Shown: positions 23,501-34,942 of the stretch, in pieces
How the letters are laid out: every line of letters starts with the position of its first letter
Position numbering within the stretch: position 1 is the stretch's first letter
Source: Asterochloris sp. CNOR1
Taxonomy: Eukaryota > Chlorophyta > Trebouxiophyceae > Trebouxiales > Trebouxiaceae
Direction: 5' to 3'
Assembly: GCA_963969365.1 (NCBI GenBank)
Contig: OZ017753.1
Location: forward strand, 2,914,001 to 2,978,000
Length of the DNA: 64,000 nucleotides
Notes under the pieces: model-generated
Told to the model about the DNA's origin: nothing
The model's database searches: none
The model's input: the letters and a program-made list of their open reading frames with translations, nothing else
Translations under genes and position numbers: made by a program

Positions 23501-26500
23501 AGCAAGTTGACTGCAGTAAGCAAGGGCTGGTCCCTAGAAGGTACTTCAGCTGCTTGCATGCAGATTAACAGCAGTGGGCTGCACAAGCTCTGCTGCACAA
23601 GAGGTGCTTGGCATCTCATCTGCAAGCAGACAAGGTGAGTTGCCAGACTTTGAGGATCGTGCCATGACCACCACCCACATACAGCAGCTTGCAAAGCCAG
23701 GGCACACCTTCTCTGGCGGCCAGCTAGCTGGTTGCTGGCCTCCAGCAAGTCATCCAGGTCAGCATCTGAGTCTGCGAGGGCGTCATCTGCTTCACCCAGG
23801 TCAAGGCTGCCTTCATCATCTGACCCCGCAGCTGCTGGGTCCTCCAGATCTGTAGCACAAAGAAGTAGAGTGGGTTCCAGCATTGCCGCAAGTCTACACG
23901 GACGCAAAGCAGCCCTGCTGCAACCCCAACTTACTCTGTAGCAGTCCATGACAAGCACTGCAGAGCTTGATAAAGGGTTCCAGCCCCCCCAAGAGCAGCC
24001 TGCTAAAGTGAACTCAACAGGCAATGCAGCAGCACAGCTCATGCTTGGCAGGCAGCAGACAGGTGGTGTGCCAAAGCAAGACATGCTCAATCAAAGGACA
24101 TGCAAAGCAACTCTGTGCAGAGCCATTCCACATCAAGGGGACGTATCAGCAAGAGTGAGTAAGGCATGCATGCGGGCACCACCCTTCTTGCGCCAAGTGA
24201 GGACCTCTACTGGCAAGATTGCAAACGGCACGTGCAGCAGCTGACCTGCACCCAAGAGACCTGCCGCATCCTCATCCTCTCCGCCTTCCTCTGCAGCAGC
24301 CAGGCGCTCTGCATCCTGCAGGAACTCCTCCATGTCTGCCAGCCGCAGGAACCTGCAGCATGACATGCATGAGCTCTTGCCATGCACTTAGTTGGTGTGC
24401 TCACATCAAGGTGTTTACGTGAAAGGCATTGCTTGGCTGATGTTTGCAGCCAATGCCATACTGCAGGCATTGCCTTGCGCCGCACTCACAGCTTGCACAT
24501 GCTGCAGCAACAGGCTGGAGCTTCAGCCAACTTGGCTGCAGCCACAGCCTGCATGCTCCAGCCAACTTGGCTGCAGCCACAGGCTAAATGCTGATGCATC
24601 ATGTCTATGCATGCTCAAGAAATTCAGCACTGCGCGATCAAGTCCACAGTTGAGTGCTTTGCAGGGGCTGCCCCAGGTCAGCACAAGCAGGCCAGCACCT
24701 CCAAAGCTGCAGCACTGGCCTCTCACCTGTCTTCTGTTGGAAAGTGCCCCTCTGCAATCTTGACAGTCCTCCCTTGCCTCCGCTTGGCAGCTGGGCGCTC
24801 TTCCAGATCACTGGCAGACTCCTCAGCATCCTCTGCTGCTTCATTGTTGAGTTCTGCCTGCTCATCTGTGCTGTCATCGCTGGCGCCAGCCCCCTCCAGC
24901 AGATCTGCAGGGCAGCAGAAAACCTCAGCAAGCCTACATGAGAATGTCAGGTAGAGCCGACAAGGCAGTGCATCAGCTCCCAGGGCTGCGCCCGGACACA
25001 GTGAGCGCCGTTGTGCTGGCTTACGTTGCGCTGGGGCAGCGTTTGCCGCGATTTGAGAGGGTGTGCAGTCTCGCGCAGCAGAGACTGGCCATGCAGCTCC
25101 CCAGAAAGCAGCTGGCCTGATGCACCTGTCACTCTGCTGGCAGCCCATTGCAGGTCAGTGCCCCGGGACAACATCTGCTGGCTGCCCCTCCAACTGCAGC
25201 AGCAGCGCCATAGCAAAGCGGCCCTGCACCAGGGGCACCCTCCTTCCTGAGCCTTCAGAACCAGCAGCCTGGCTTTGGTGCAGCCAAGCAATCTGCTGCT
25301 GCTCCAGCACCTGGCTTGTTCCTCTCCAACCTTGTACCACGTCACCAGCTGCCCCACAGGCCGGCCGGCCAGCCCTGACGTAGCCCAGTGCCAAGTCTCA
25401 GAGTAGCCCGCTGCCAGCAGCTGCTGATCAGGCAGCAGCAGCAGCAGCAGCCCTGCAGGCGGGCCAACAGGTCCCAGCAGAACCCAGATGGCAGGTCTCA
25501 GTCTGGCCCACCCACCTTCCAAGTCCTCCTCGATGTTCGGCAGCAGCAGCCGCGGCTCGCTGCCGGCCTTGCGCAGCAGCTTGCGCACACGTTTGAGATG
25601 GGGCACAGTCGCTTGGTCCAGCTGCAGCCAGATCTGCTCCGCATCGAATCCGTCCACATAGAGCTCCGGCAGGGCGCCAGTCGCTGCCAGGGATGGTGCA
25701 GCAACCGCCTCGCCGGTGCCGCTGGCTTCGGCATCCTTGCCATGGGTGGCAGGGCCTGGGGCGACCTGGTCAAAGAGGGTCTGCAGCAGCAGGGCCAGGC
25801 CTCAGCAGGCAGTGCAGGCTGCAGAACATCTGCTTGCACAGATTCAGGGAAGGGTGTGTTTTGTTTTCTGATGAGCGGCGGTCGACCGGGGGCTGTCAGT
25901 CTGGCGCATGCAGCTGCCTGGCTCAGGGCAAGGCAGGTGGGTTGCCAGTGCAAGTGGCCGGCATGTACCTTCCTGCTCAACTCTTGCCTCCTGCACGTGT
26001 AAGCGTGCAATAAACAGGTTGCAAAGCAGGCCCACCTTGGCAGCCAGGCGTGCAAGCTCAGCCACTTGCTTGGAGGGCTGGAGGTAAGCCTGGGGTCGGC
26101 CTGCAGCCTCGTCAAAGGCATCCAAAGCAGCCACCGCCTCAGGAGGAAACGCCTCCATGTCTGGCATGCCATCCGAAGCGGTGGCATCGTCATCAGAGGC
26201 TGCACGAGGGCATTGCACATGGGGGTATAAGCAGGCAGCAGTGGGCTGCAGCTCTGGAAGCACTGCACAGTGCACTTGCAGATCACACAAGCCTGCACGA
26301 GGTAGATGCTTGAGCACAAAAGCTTGGCAGACACCACATGCCTTCATGCGCGCAGTTGCAGCTGTTGTATGGCCCTTAAGGACTCAGTGCAAGCGCACCT
26401 GAATCGCCTTCCTCACAGGGAACACCCTCAGGAACCTCTGCGTCTCCTGCATCTTCTCCTATGTCCTGCTCTTCATCACTACCTGCTGTTCCTGCTTCGC

Positions 26501-26994
26501 TGGCAGGTGCAGGTGCTGGGCCCTGAGCTGCAGCCCTCTCGGAAGGGGTCCTGCTCTTGGAGTCGCCTGACGCAGCTCGGCTCCTTGTGGTGACGCGAGG
26601 GCTGGCATCAGCTGCCTCTGCAGCAGCCTGTGCTCCCGCTGAGGTCCCCTTGTGCCGCCTGCCCCCCTGCTTGCCAGTCTGCTTGCCCTCTTCTGGAGTT
26701 GCAGGCGGCAGCTGTGCATTTGCAGGGTCCTGAGGCTCTGACTGTAAGGTATCTGCTGCAACCTGTGTCTCTGGCTGCTTACGCTTCCTGGTGGCTGGCC
26801 TCTTGGCCTTGGGTTGCTCAAGCCCAGATGTTGCCTGCACACACAAACACATTCTGTTGCCCTCTGACATTGCCTGGTTTGTGTCTCCGATGCCAGTCCC
26901 GCAGCCAGCCAGGCCGGTCATTCTGCTCCAGGGCAGCTCATCTGATAACAAGCAGTCTCACCTGAGCCTTGAAGCGCTTTGACAGGCCAGGCAT
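17539..26994 (-). CDS. MPP10: U3 small nucleolar ribonucleoprotein MPP10
   Basis: Fifteen exons join in phase to 908 residues: 26994-26962, 26834-26399, 26199-26036, 25780-25516, 24904-24727, 24352-24246, 23849-23708, 23358-23249, 22963-22744, 22326-22145, 21171-21060, 20314-20209, 19871-19644, 18969-18817 and 17829-17539. The product starts MPGLSKRFKAQ. It carries the family landmarks in order: DAEQIWLQLDQ, several acidic tracts (DEDEL, DDLGAD), ADMEEFLQDAERLAA, FFGAQ, GEKDWFLKGEA, RPLNSALEVDLDFD, LEDLIKQRIADQRFDD, LGELYEEQY, KLDSLTHFHFAPKP, VPALAMEEVAPQ and a basic Lys-rich tail. MPP10 is a scaffold of the SSU processome with Imp3 and Imp4 in the nucleolus, needed for 18S rRNA processing. 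It is longer than plant relatives mainly through low-complexity acidic and Ala-rich insertions. It is head to head with the bZIP gene. Confidence 0.93.
19857..20130 (-). repeat. Tandem 93-94 bp copies of an MPP10 exon start and acceptor
   Basis: The 5' edge of the exon at 19871 (CAGCTCGCCC on the plus strand at 19857) recurs at 19951 and 20044 with its flanks, for example the word GGCAGGCAGC followed by TTTGGCC. On the minus strand the copies lie in the intron just upstream of the true acceptor. Confidence 0.7.
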
Positions 26995-27133
26995 TTCCTT
27001 GTGAAGAGTGTAAGATGCTTGATCGCATCAGCTGCTCGGGATTGGTGACCTAGTGAGCAACCCCCAGAGGGTTTGGCCTCAACGTATTCCTTCTCGTTCA
27101 ACCGTCCCAGCACGAGATTGCTTTGCGAGCACC
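26995..27133. promoter_or_regulatory. Bidirectional promoter region of MPP10 and the bZIP gene
   Basis: Only 139 bp separate the two start codons, both of which are well supported. The gap contains GATTGGTGA, an inverted CCAAT-type word, at about 27034. No TATA box is evident. Confidence 0.5.
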
Positions 27134-30100
27134 ATGGATGCTCAGTCAGCTCTTGAGGCCCCCATCAACATGGGTGGGAGGAGCGCCGAGACCTCACTGC
27201 CCTCAGTCTTCAGCTTCGCAGACCTGAGAGCGACAGATCTGGTGATGGAGGACCAGCTGGCGCAGGCGAATGCATCCGCGGCAGGTCAGCAGTCAAACTC
27301 TGCTGCAGCGATCTGGGGCTGGCCTGAGGTAGCAGCCAGCCAGGGAGTGCATGAATGCCTGGAAGTTGTGCTATCAGAACCACTTCCAGAGTAGATCTGC
27401 ACCATTGGCACATGCACCCAGTGGCAAACCACATCTACAGGGTATTTTCCAGACATGCAGCATGGCCTGGAGCATCCAGCCTACCAGCATTGCCACACTG
27501 GCAGCTGTACCAACTTGCCATGGGCCTATCGTGTATGCATCATGTCCAGCTTGCAGGTGCAATTGCAGTACACTTGGCCTTGGACCCGCAGCACTGCCAT
27601 CTGGGAGACATTGCAGCTCAGGTTGGCATAGGCTGCAAGAAGGTGCCGGCGTCTGCTGATGTTATGCTTGGCATGGCGATGTGTTTAACTTTTCTGGGGA
27701 TGGCACCCTGTTGTGACGCAGGTCCACCGCCAGCATGTTGGGCTGCACAGCCTGCACGTGCGATATGCACTTGGTTAACGAATGACCACTCTGGTCAAAG
27801 CCGCGCCATGCGCAATCGACAAGCTACTGTTGCCACGTCCACATGTCCATCTTGGGGCCTGCCCGTGGCCCTGGCACATAGCAGGCATTGCTGCTGAAGT
27901 GTATGGGTCGCTCCAAGGGGGATCTGCCTATCGCGCAAAAAATCAGTACTGTCATCCGTCATGACGCATGCAACTTCCAACACCTGTCACAGCTTCAGCT
28001 GCCCCTTATCAACATTCAGATCCCCAGCAAGTTCATAAGCCCCTCCAGACATTACTCAGCTGGCAGTCAGCCTCCAGGACCTGCTCAAGGCGCCAGCTCA
28101 TCAAAGCAACCCTCCTTTCTGGGTGTGCTGCAGATTGCCAGCCCGCACAGGAGGCAGCAGAGCTTCTCTACAACTCCACAGTCAGCAGCCACATCAGGCG
28201 TGGGGCCAGCATGCCCACCACCTTTGCGCCGCCCGGCAGACAGGGCAGCCCCAAGGAACTCACAGCTCGCCGCAGCAGCTGGCCCTCTGAGCTGCCCCAC
28301 TCTGGCATGGCTCTCTTTGCGCGCCCTCAGGTGAGGTTTGGCTGCACTTTTGGCAGCAGCAAGGCTGCGTCCACCCTGCAAGTGTGGCGCAGCATTGCCC
28401 TTGACAACATGCCTCCTCAAACGTGCCTCAAGAGAGTTAGCTGTCTGGCTGCCTGCAGACAGGGGATCAGGATGCGCTGGCTGGTTGCCTGGCGGGGTGC
28501 CTGGGCATCCAGCAGATGCAGATGCTGCGCGGGGCTGCTCAGTATCCTGCCAGCGGCAACCTCAATCGTGGGAGGGCAGCCCTGTTTGCTCAGAGCGGCA
28601 TGCTGAACACTAATGGTGAGACTTTGTTTACCTTGAGGTGCATGCTGCCACAGCCCAAGAGAGGGTGCTGCCACAGGCCAAACCAAACATGTCGTGCTAG
28701 ACACAAACAGAGGGATCCTTGTTGCCCCAAGAAGGGGTGCACTGCCAAAGGCAAGCTGTGCAAGCCTTCTTGCCCAGAGAATGGGCATGCTGCACACAGA
28801 AGGTGCGGCCCGGCTGTCTTGCTGTGGCCAAGACCCGGCCTTCACAAGCAGTGAGGCATGACTGCAGGCAGGACACACGCTTCTCTGAAGCACTCCCTAA
28901 ATGCCCCTGAGCAAGTGCTGCCCTCATGGAGATGCTGCATCCATGCACGCATGCTGCGTGTGCTGGCCAATCTTCAGATATGCTGGGAGGTATGCCTGGC
29001 AACCTTTGTTTCATGGCACATCTTCTTGGGTTTACCAGCTCCTCAGCCTTGACAATTTTGCTACTCATCCAGCGTGCGAGAGCATGAGCACACGCAACAG
29101 GGAGTGCTGCTACACGTCCAGGGCTGATCAAGCAGACCTGCTGCCGCTGGGCGGGCCATATCCACCGGCACCACAACATTCACAACATGGCTCAACCTGC
29201 AGGTCAATCCACCCACACGTTCGTGGCCCACACAAGCAACTTGTCGCTAGCAGCCAGACCTGCAAACAGCATTGCAATGAATCAATGCAGGCTGTATGCA
29301 GGGCGGCAGACCTGCCCACGGTCTGCAAGTTCTGTGGCGGCCAGAAGCACTCTGGGTTAGCCTGTCCTCCAACTCATGTTGCTGTGCAAGCTGCATGCTA
29401 GGCAATGTCAGACCCACAGCCTGCAACTTTGTCAAGCAAAAGCAGCCTCAATTTGCTTGTGGATCCTTGTTTGCCCCCACGGCAGGCTGCGGCCGGGCAG
29501 ATCAAGAGCACTCTTGGCGCTGCCTAGGCTGCAAGCCGCGGCAGACAGGCCCAGCGCCTGCCACTTCCGCCAGCCAGAGGCACACATGTCAATCGCAAAG
29601 CATTGAGCGATAGAACTGACCGCTTGACTTGTGTCTTTGTGCAGGTTGCATGCCGGGCAGTGACCAGACTCAGGGCCTGCAGCCCTCCCCACTGGCCCCT
29701 GCCAATGGCGCCAATGGCATGGAGGGCGTCGAGCTGAACTGCAGTGGGGAGTCCTGGCAGCAGGGCGGGGAGATGGACCTCAGCACTGCCAGGTGCGTGC
29801 CTTGACCTCTCTGGCGCCTGCAGACAAGTGCCACTGGGTGACACAACTATGCACCAGGGCAGCGAGAGGGTCATCAGCCCTGCCAGGTACGTGTGCCCCT
29901 GTTCGGCGCCTGCAGCATGTGCCACGAGATGAATCAATGCCTGCATCAGGGCAGGGAGAGGGACCTCAGCAATGCCAGCCGCCTGTGTTGACCATTTTGG
30001 TGCCTGCAGCATCTGTCACTGGGAAAATCAACCATGCAGCAGGGCCCTTAGCACTGCCAGGTGTGTCTGTGTGTGTGTGCAACCTGACCAGTTGTGTCCT

Positions 30101-33100
30101 GGAGCCCTCCAGCTTCTGCCAACCCTGTTTGCCTGCTGATGGCTCTGAGGGCTGTGCGGCATGATGGGGAGAGGGATCTCAACACTGTCAGGCATGACCT
30201 GCGCAGCACAGCCTGCAGCACGCGGCTGTCAGCAACCCTGTCTGCCGGCCTGTGGGGTTGTGAAAAAAGAGGGATTGCAGCTCTGCCAGGTACACGTATG
30301 ACTCAGCCACCACGCTGCTTGGCCCTCAGAGCCATCAGCAGACATATCAAGTTGGCCTCCATAGCTGCAGCCAACTCCATGTGCCTGCTAATGGCTCTGA
30401 GGGCCATGCAGCGTGGTGGGGAGAGGAAGCTCATCATTGTCAGGCATCTGCTGAGCTGTGCGGCTTGGCATGGCCAGGGCTGTGCAATTCACCTGCACGA
30501 TGGCTGGCAGAGACAGTCGCCAGCACGTTGGCCTGCCACTGGCTGTCCTCCAGCTGTCTGCATGCCGTGACATGTTCAGAGGGTCAGCAAGGACCTGTCG
30601 CTCTTGGTCAAACACGACAGGCTGCATTGCACTGCGCTTCCTCTGTGCCTGGGCCAGCGCTGCAGCGCACCTCATCAAGCATGGCATCCACCTCCTGTCC
30701 CACAGGCTTACCCTTCCATCGTGTTGCTCCTGCAGGACAGCTCATGTTGACTGCTCTGCTCATTCAAACCCTTCATCAATACCAGAGGGAAGGTCCCTTT
30801 TTCCCTGTTACCCTGGTGCCCCTGCAGGACGGCCATGACAGCGGCACAGCAACTCAACTCTCAGCCTAGCCTCTGCAGGACGGCTGCCAACAGCCATAAC
30901 AGCAGCTCAGCGTGCGGCTCCTCAGACGAGGACTTTGAGGGAGACATGAGGAGCCGGCGCAACGGTGCCAGGGGCGCGGGGCAGCATGTGCACAGCTGGG
31001 AGGTGGGTGACGGTGCCCTACAAGAGACCAATACATGCGACATGATGAGGGGTCCTTTAGTCCGTCAGGGCAGCATGTGCACAGCTGGGAGGTGGGTGAC
31101 GGTGCCCTACAAGAAGCCAATGCATGCAACATAATGAGGGGCCTGTCTCTGATGGAATGCCTTTGCATTTCAAATTCTCTTCCAGCCTCGTGAACAGCCC
31201 TGTACCCACCTGCTCTAAGGCCCAGGGCCCGCTGCACAGGCTCCGGGGTGCACAACTGGGAGTGTCATTGGCAGCGCCCAACAAGGGGCCATAGCGTGCA
31301 AAGTGCTCAAGGGCAAGGGGCCAGGTGGGAACAGCCTGTGATGCCTCAACGCTTTCAAAGCGCTTGAACGCAGTGCTGCGGCTTGCAGCCGCATTGCGTT
31401 GCTGCCTCTGCCACAACTTATCGTCCAGTGTCTTGCCTGGTGTCTCCCAACACCTGATGTCTCCAGTGTAGTCCCCACCTGCATACAGCATGTCCTGCCC
31501 TGTCTCAAAGTCTCATCATTTGTGTCGAAAACATCGAAAGCTGGGATCTGCTTGCCTGCAGATTTATCTGGACCCCCAAGCCATCAAGCTGGAACCGCCT
31601 GGCAGGCAACCTTATCACTTTGTAACCAGAAAGTTGGAATCTGCTGGCCTGCAGGCTCACCCGGACCCCCTAGCTGCCCCTTGCATCAAGCTGGAACTGC
31701 CTGTTTGGCAGCCTTTTGACTTCATCACACTCAAAGCTGGGATCTGCTGGCTTGCAGACTCGCCTGAACCCCCAAGCCCCTTGCATCAAGCTGGAACTGC
31801 CTGTCTCAAAGCCTCATTACTTATAGAAGCAGAACATTTGGACCTGCTGGCCTGCAGGCCCACCTGGACCCGACGCTGCCCCCGGGGGAGATGAAGAAGA
31901 TGCGGCGCATGCTGAGCAACCGGGAGAGCGCGCGACGCTCCCGCCGCAGGAAGCAGGCGCACATCGCGGTGGGTGGGGGTCTTGGCGTGCCTCTCCAACG
32001 CCTCTCTGCATAAGGTCTGTGCGTCAGGATGGATGTCGCTTCCGGCCCAGGAAGCAGGCGTACCTCGTGGTGAGCGGGGTTGCCCCAACCCTGAATTCTT
32101 TTGGTAGGGCCGCAGTGCCAGCATGAGGCAGGCGCTTGCACAAATTGCAGTGGGGGCGACAGGCTGGCTGCCTTGCAGCAACAGCCTGCATGGTGTTCAG
32201 AGACATCTGCATATGAAGGAGGTGGGGGCATGCGCACTTCAGTGTCAGCGGGGGCTGTGGGCAGCAGGCTGCTCGTTTTTTTATTTGCACTTGCGGGGCT
32301 ATGTGAGTGTGTTCAGTGCGCCTCTGCCCCTGGAATGGGCTTGCATACAGACACTGACTGGAGTAAGAGAAATGGGCAGCTTGTGGGCCCTGTTTTGCAG
32401 TCTGCCAGATCTCAGCCTAAGTCTTGACCTTCTTTCTGCTGTGCCTGCCTGCAGGGACTGGAGGACCAGGTGGCCGCCCTGCAGGCCGACAAGCAGCGCC
32501 TGGCCAGGGAGAGTACCCAGATGGCGCGCGCGCTGCGTGAGGCTGTGCAGGCGCGCAAGCAGGCGCAGGCGGAGGTCGCGGCCGCACGAGCGGCGCTGCA
32601 GCAGGCCCAGGCTGTGGCCTGGGGCACTGGCATCCAGATTGGTGAGCCTAGCTGTTGTTCAACTCACAGGTCGGCCTGGAGCGATGGCACCCAAGTGGGT
32701 AAGCCTGGGTTCTGATGGCCCAGGCTTGATGTGTGTCAAGTAAAGCTGCCAAGCCCATCTCACAACAGCGAAACCTTTCTGCCATGCTGCAGACGGGGAC
32801 CTCCTCAAGTTTCCCTCAGCAATGCGCACCACCACTCACCTTGCAGACACTCCAACATGCTCACCTGCCTTGCTGCAGACTGGGAGCTCACAGAGACCCC
32901 TTCAGATGTTTCCCTTCTTCTCTTTCAACTGGAACCAACTTCCTACTCAGCCACACTTCCCACTCACCTTGCAGACACTTCAATGTCCTCTCCTGCCTTG
33001 CTGCAGACTGGGAGCTCACTGAGACCCCTTCAGGTTTTTCCCTCCTTCCCTTTGAATTGAACCCCACATTCCCACTCAGCCACACTCCCGCCACGCCTGC

Positions 33101-33878
33101 AGGCGGGGAGCTGCTGACCTCCTGCCTGCACGATGAGTACCACCGGGGCGGCAGCTCGGGCAGCGCGACAGTGCACTGCAAGGTGCCACCACCCCCTGCA
33201 GGAGCAGCGCCGCCCTCCTTTGCCCCGCAGGGGCAGCCAGTGCTGGGTGCCACCAAGCCTGAAGCGCCCGCCAAGCCTGCCCACCTTGGCCCAAGGTAAG
33301 GGCTTCAAGATTATGCGCCTTGCCTCGTGCCCATGTCACAATGTGCAGACCGCAGAGGTCTCCTCACGCACCCTGCACTACCAACTGCTCAGATGCTGCA
33401 CAGTGCAGTGTACTCCGCTGCTTTGGATTTCTGCTGCCCACAGCAGTCATTCCACGTCCAGCAGAGACAGCTGCCACTGCAGATCAGCCAACCAGCTCGC
33501 GTCCCGCATGCTGCATCAGCGTTCCTGCAGCAGCAGCCACTTTGGTCCTAGCATGGCAACCCTCTTGAGTCCCCGTGACTGCAGCAAGCGCCTGACTGAT
33601 CGCCTCCTTCTGCCACTGAACCTCTGGACCACTCCACTGGCCCCTAGACCCTAAACCCTGTACGCCCTAGCTGGTGCGCTTTGACCCACCCCAGGGTCCC
33701 TGGCATCCCCTGCAGGACTCGGCGGGCTGCCACAGAGGCAGAGGCGCCAGCCTGCGGCAGCTCGCCGGCTGCTGCAGCCCATTCGGCAGCGGGTGCCGGC
33801 CAGAACCCTCGAGTCCAGCCCAGCCCCACTTCTGGGCCCCAAATGCAGCAGCCTGGCAAGCGCACCCGCATGAAGTGA
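27134..33878 (+). CDS. Basic leucine-zipper (bZIP) transcription factor, 476 residues
   Basis: Nine exons join in phase: 27134-27284, 28134-28330, 28459-28615, 29645-29792, 30879-31002, 31858-31968, 32455-32641, 33103-33295 and 33716-33878. The product starts MDAQSALEAPINMGGRS. The basic region at about residues 265-290 reads KKMRRMLSNRESARRSRRRK, with the canonical N-x7-R. A zipper follows with Leu or similar at heptad positions (GLEDQVAALQADKQRL, then RALREAV). The N-terminal 250 residues are Ser/Gly/Gln-rich with an acidic patch (SSDEDFEGDM), possibly regulatory. The C-terminus is Pro/Ala-rich and ends in a basic KRTRMK. It should bind ACGT-core DNA as a dimer in the nucleus; its targets are unknown. 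Several introns carry multiple copies of neighbouring exon edges, so alternative splice forms are likely. Confidence 0.92.
29755..30450 (+). repeat. Ladder of decayed donor-side copies after bZIP exon 4
   Basis: The exon 4 end GACCTCAGCACTGCCAG, with donor GTGCGTG at 29793, recurs downstream at about 29887, 29976, 30060, 30190, 30290 and 30440. Each copy keeps GGGAGAGG-like sequence and (T/C)GCCAG or GTCAG. Some keep an intact GT donor (GTACGTG, GTGTGTC, GTACACG) and others have GC. Confidence 0.75.
30981..31114 (+). repeat. 45-bp perfect direct repeat: bZIP exon 5 end plus donor
   Basis: Bases 30981-31025 (exon end, donor GTGGGTGACGG and intron start) are repeated without change at 31070-31114, an 89-bp offset, with near-identical flanks. 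Both donors are equally good. Using the second would add 89 bases and shift the frame. This is the youngest exon-edge duplication in the window. Confidence 0.9.
31550..31870 (+). repeat. Three acceptor-side copies before the bZIP basic-region exon, about 99-bp period
   Basis: The real acceptor and exon start (CCTGCAG, then codons for AHLDPTLPP, from 31851) recur upstream at about 31552, 31651 and 31750. The copies read CCTGCAGATTTATCTGG, CCTGCAGGCTCACCCGG and CTTGCAGACTCGCCTGA. The intervening CATCAAGCTGGAACTGCCTG is repeated too. Confidence 0.85.
31935..32085 (+). repeat. Donor-side copy after the bZIP basic-region exon
   Basis: The exon end AGGAAGCAGGCGCACATCGCG, followed by GTGGGTG at 31969, recurs at about 32047-32075 as AGGAAGCAGGCGTACCTCGTG followed by GTGAGCG. 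The copied donor is intact. Confidence 0.75.
32787..33120 (+). repeat. Three acceptor-side copies before bZIP exon 8
   Basis: The true acceptor and start (GCCTGCAG, GCGGGGAGCTGCTGACC at 33103) are preceded by TGCTGCAGACGGGGACCTCC at about 32785 and by TGCTGCAGACTGGGAGCTCA at about 32874 and 32999. The last two copies share about 120 bp of nearly identical sequence. Confidence 0.8.
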
Positions 33879-34942
33879 GGGTGCCATCCGGGCGCTGAGC
33901 CTCCCAGTTCCAGGAAACAGGCCACGCAGCTGCCCTTCCCCAAGACCCCAGGCAGACCCTCGCAGCCATTAACCATCCTCGAAAGGGAGACCCATCCTGT
34001 ACAGCGATGTCCACTGTCGGCGTGCCCTTAGGTCATCAGATTTCTGCCCAGCCTTGCGCCCCCATAGGGCAGCCAACATCCATGAAAGTCCTGATCAGAA
34101 CTTCTGCCTCATGCTTGAGCAAGAGAATGTGGTGCCCTCATTCCTGAGAGAGACGCCCCTCGCATCCAATCACAGACAGCTACCCCTGCAGATGCACTGC
34201 ATGGACTGCCACACTGCTGAGAGCGCCTTGCCGCAGCCGACCTTGCAGAAGTATGCAATGATGTTGAGTGTCTGCCATTCTTGCCTGTCTTTCCTCACTG
34301 ACACTCAGATTTTGTTGTTTTCACGTGGTGCTGCCCCAACCCTGTGGGACCCGCCATGTTCCTTTTTCTCCTGGTTTCAAAGAATGTGCACTCCCACATG
34401 CATTGTCCACTTGCGGAGTCTCACTCGAGTTTTGTGGCCCTGTCCCTCCCATGCCAAGAAGTCATGCTGGTAGAGGTTATGCTGGAGCTCAGCTGGCTTC
34501 CCAATTCGCATGCTGCCAGCCTAGTCTCTACCCTTGAGTGTCCAAACAATGCATTCTGCATGATGAACGCACCATGATGCCCTTCAAGTCTCAGCCCACA
34601 GCTGCCAGGCCCTGCCTGTTGCAAACAACTGATGCAGTTGCCTTAATTTTCTCTGCGTATTTGCATTAGCGGATGCCAGCTTCCTGTGGTTCATTGTATC
34701 AGTGAAAGCTGGCTGTTGTGCCTCATCGCTGTTTCCAGTGCATGTCCCTCCTCTAGGACTGCTAATGCATGCTAACTTGAACGCTTGCAAGCCAGGGCAT
34801 CATGAAATTAGTTGATAAGGTCAGGGAGCTGGTGGGCTTGGTACAGCAAGGCATTGTTCTACATATGGTGGCAGCCCGGCCTTGACCAATAAATGATGTT
34901 GGCCTGCCTAGCGGCGAGCTCGGTCCAGAGAGGAAGTTTGCC
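33879..34942. other. Convergent 3' region, no gene seen
   Basis: About 1.06 kb between the bZIP stop and the armadillo-gene stop on opposite strands. Open frames here are short and show no conserved motif. It probably holds two 3' UTRs. Confidence 0.4.

Noticed and set aside
25498-26347. Long open frames on the minus strand in other phases, up to 279 codons
   Set aside because: They cover MPP10 exons and introns in the wrong phase. The correct phase carries the family motifs, and the long frames come from GC-rich bias.
30094-30869. Plus-strand frames of about 160 codons as a gene inside the bZIP intron
   Set aside because: They consist of the repeated donor-side copies and carry no conserved domain. 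The flanking bZIP exons join in phase without them.
31550-31870. Regularly spaced repeats (about 99 bp) as a CRISPR array or tandem satellite
   Set aside because: The units contain the acceptor and the first codons of the adjacent bZIP exon and lie in a eukaryotic intron. The spacers are repeated as well, so they are not unique spacers.
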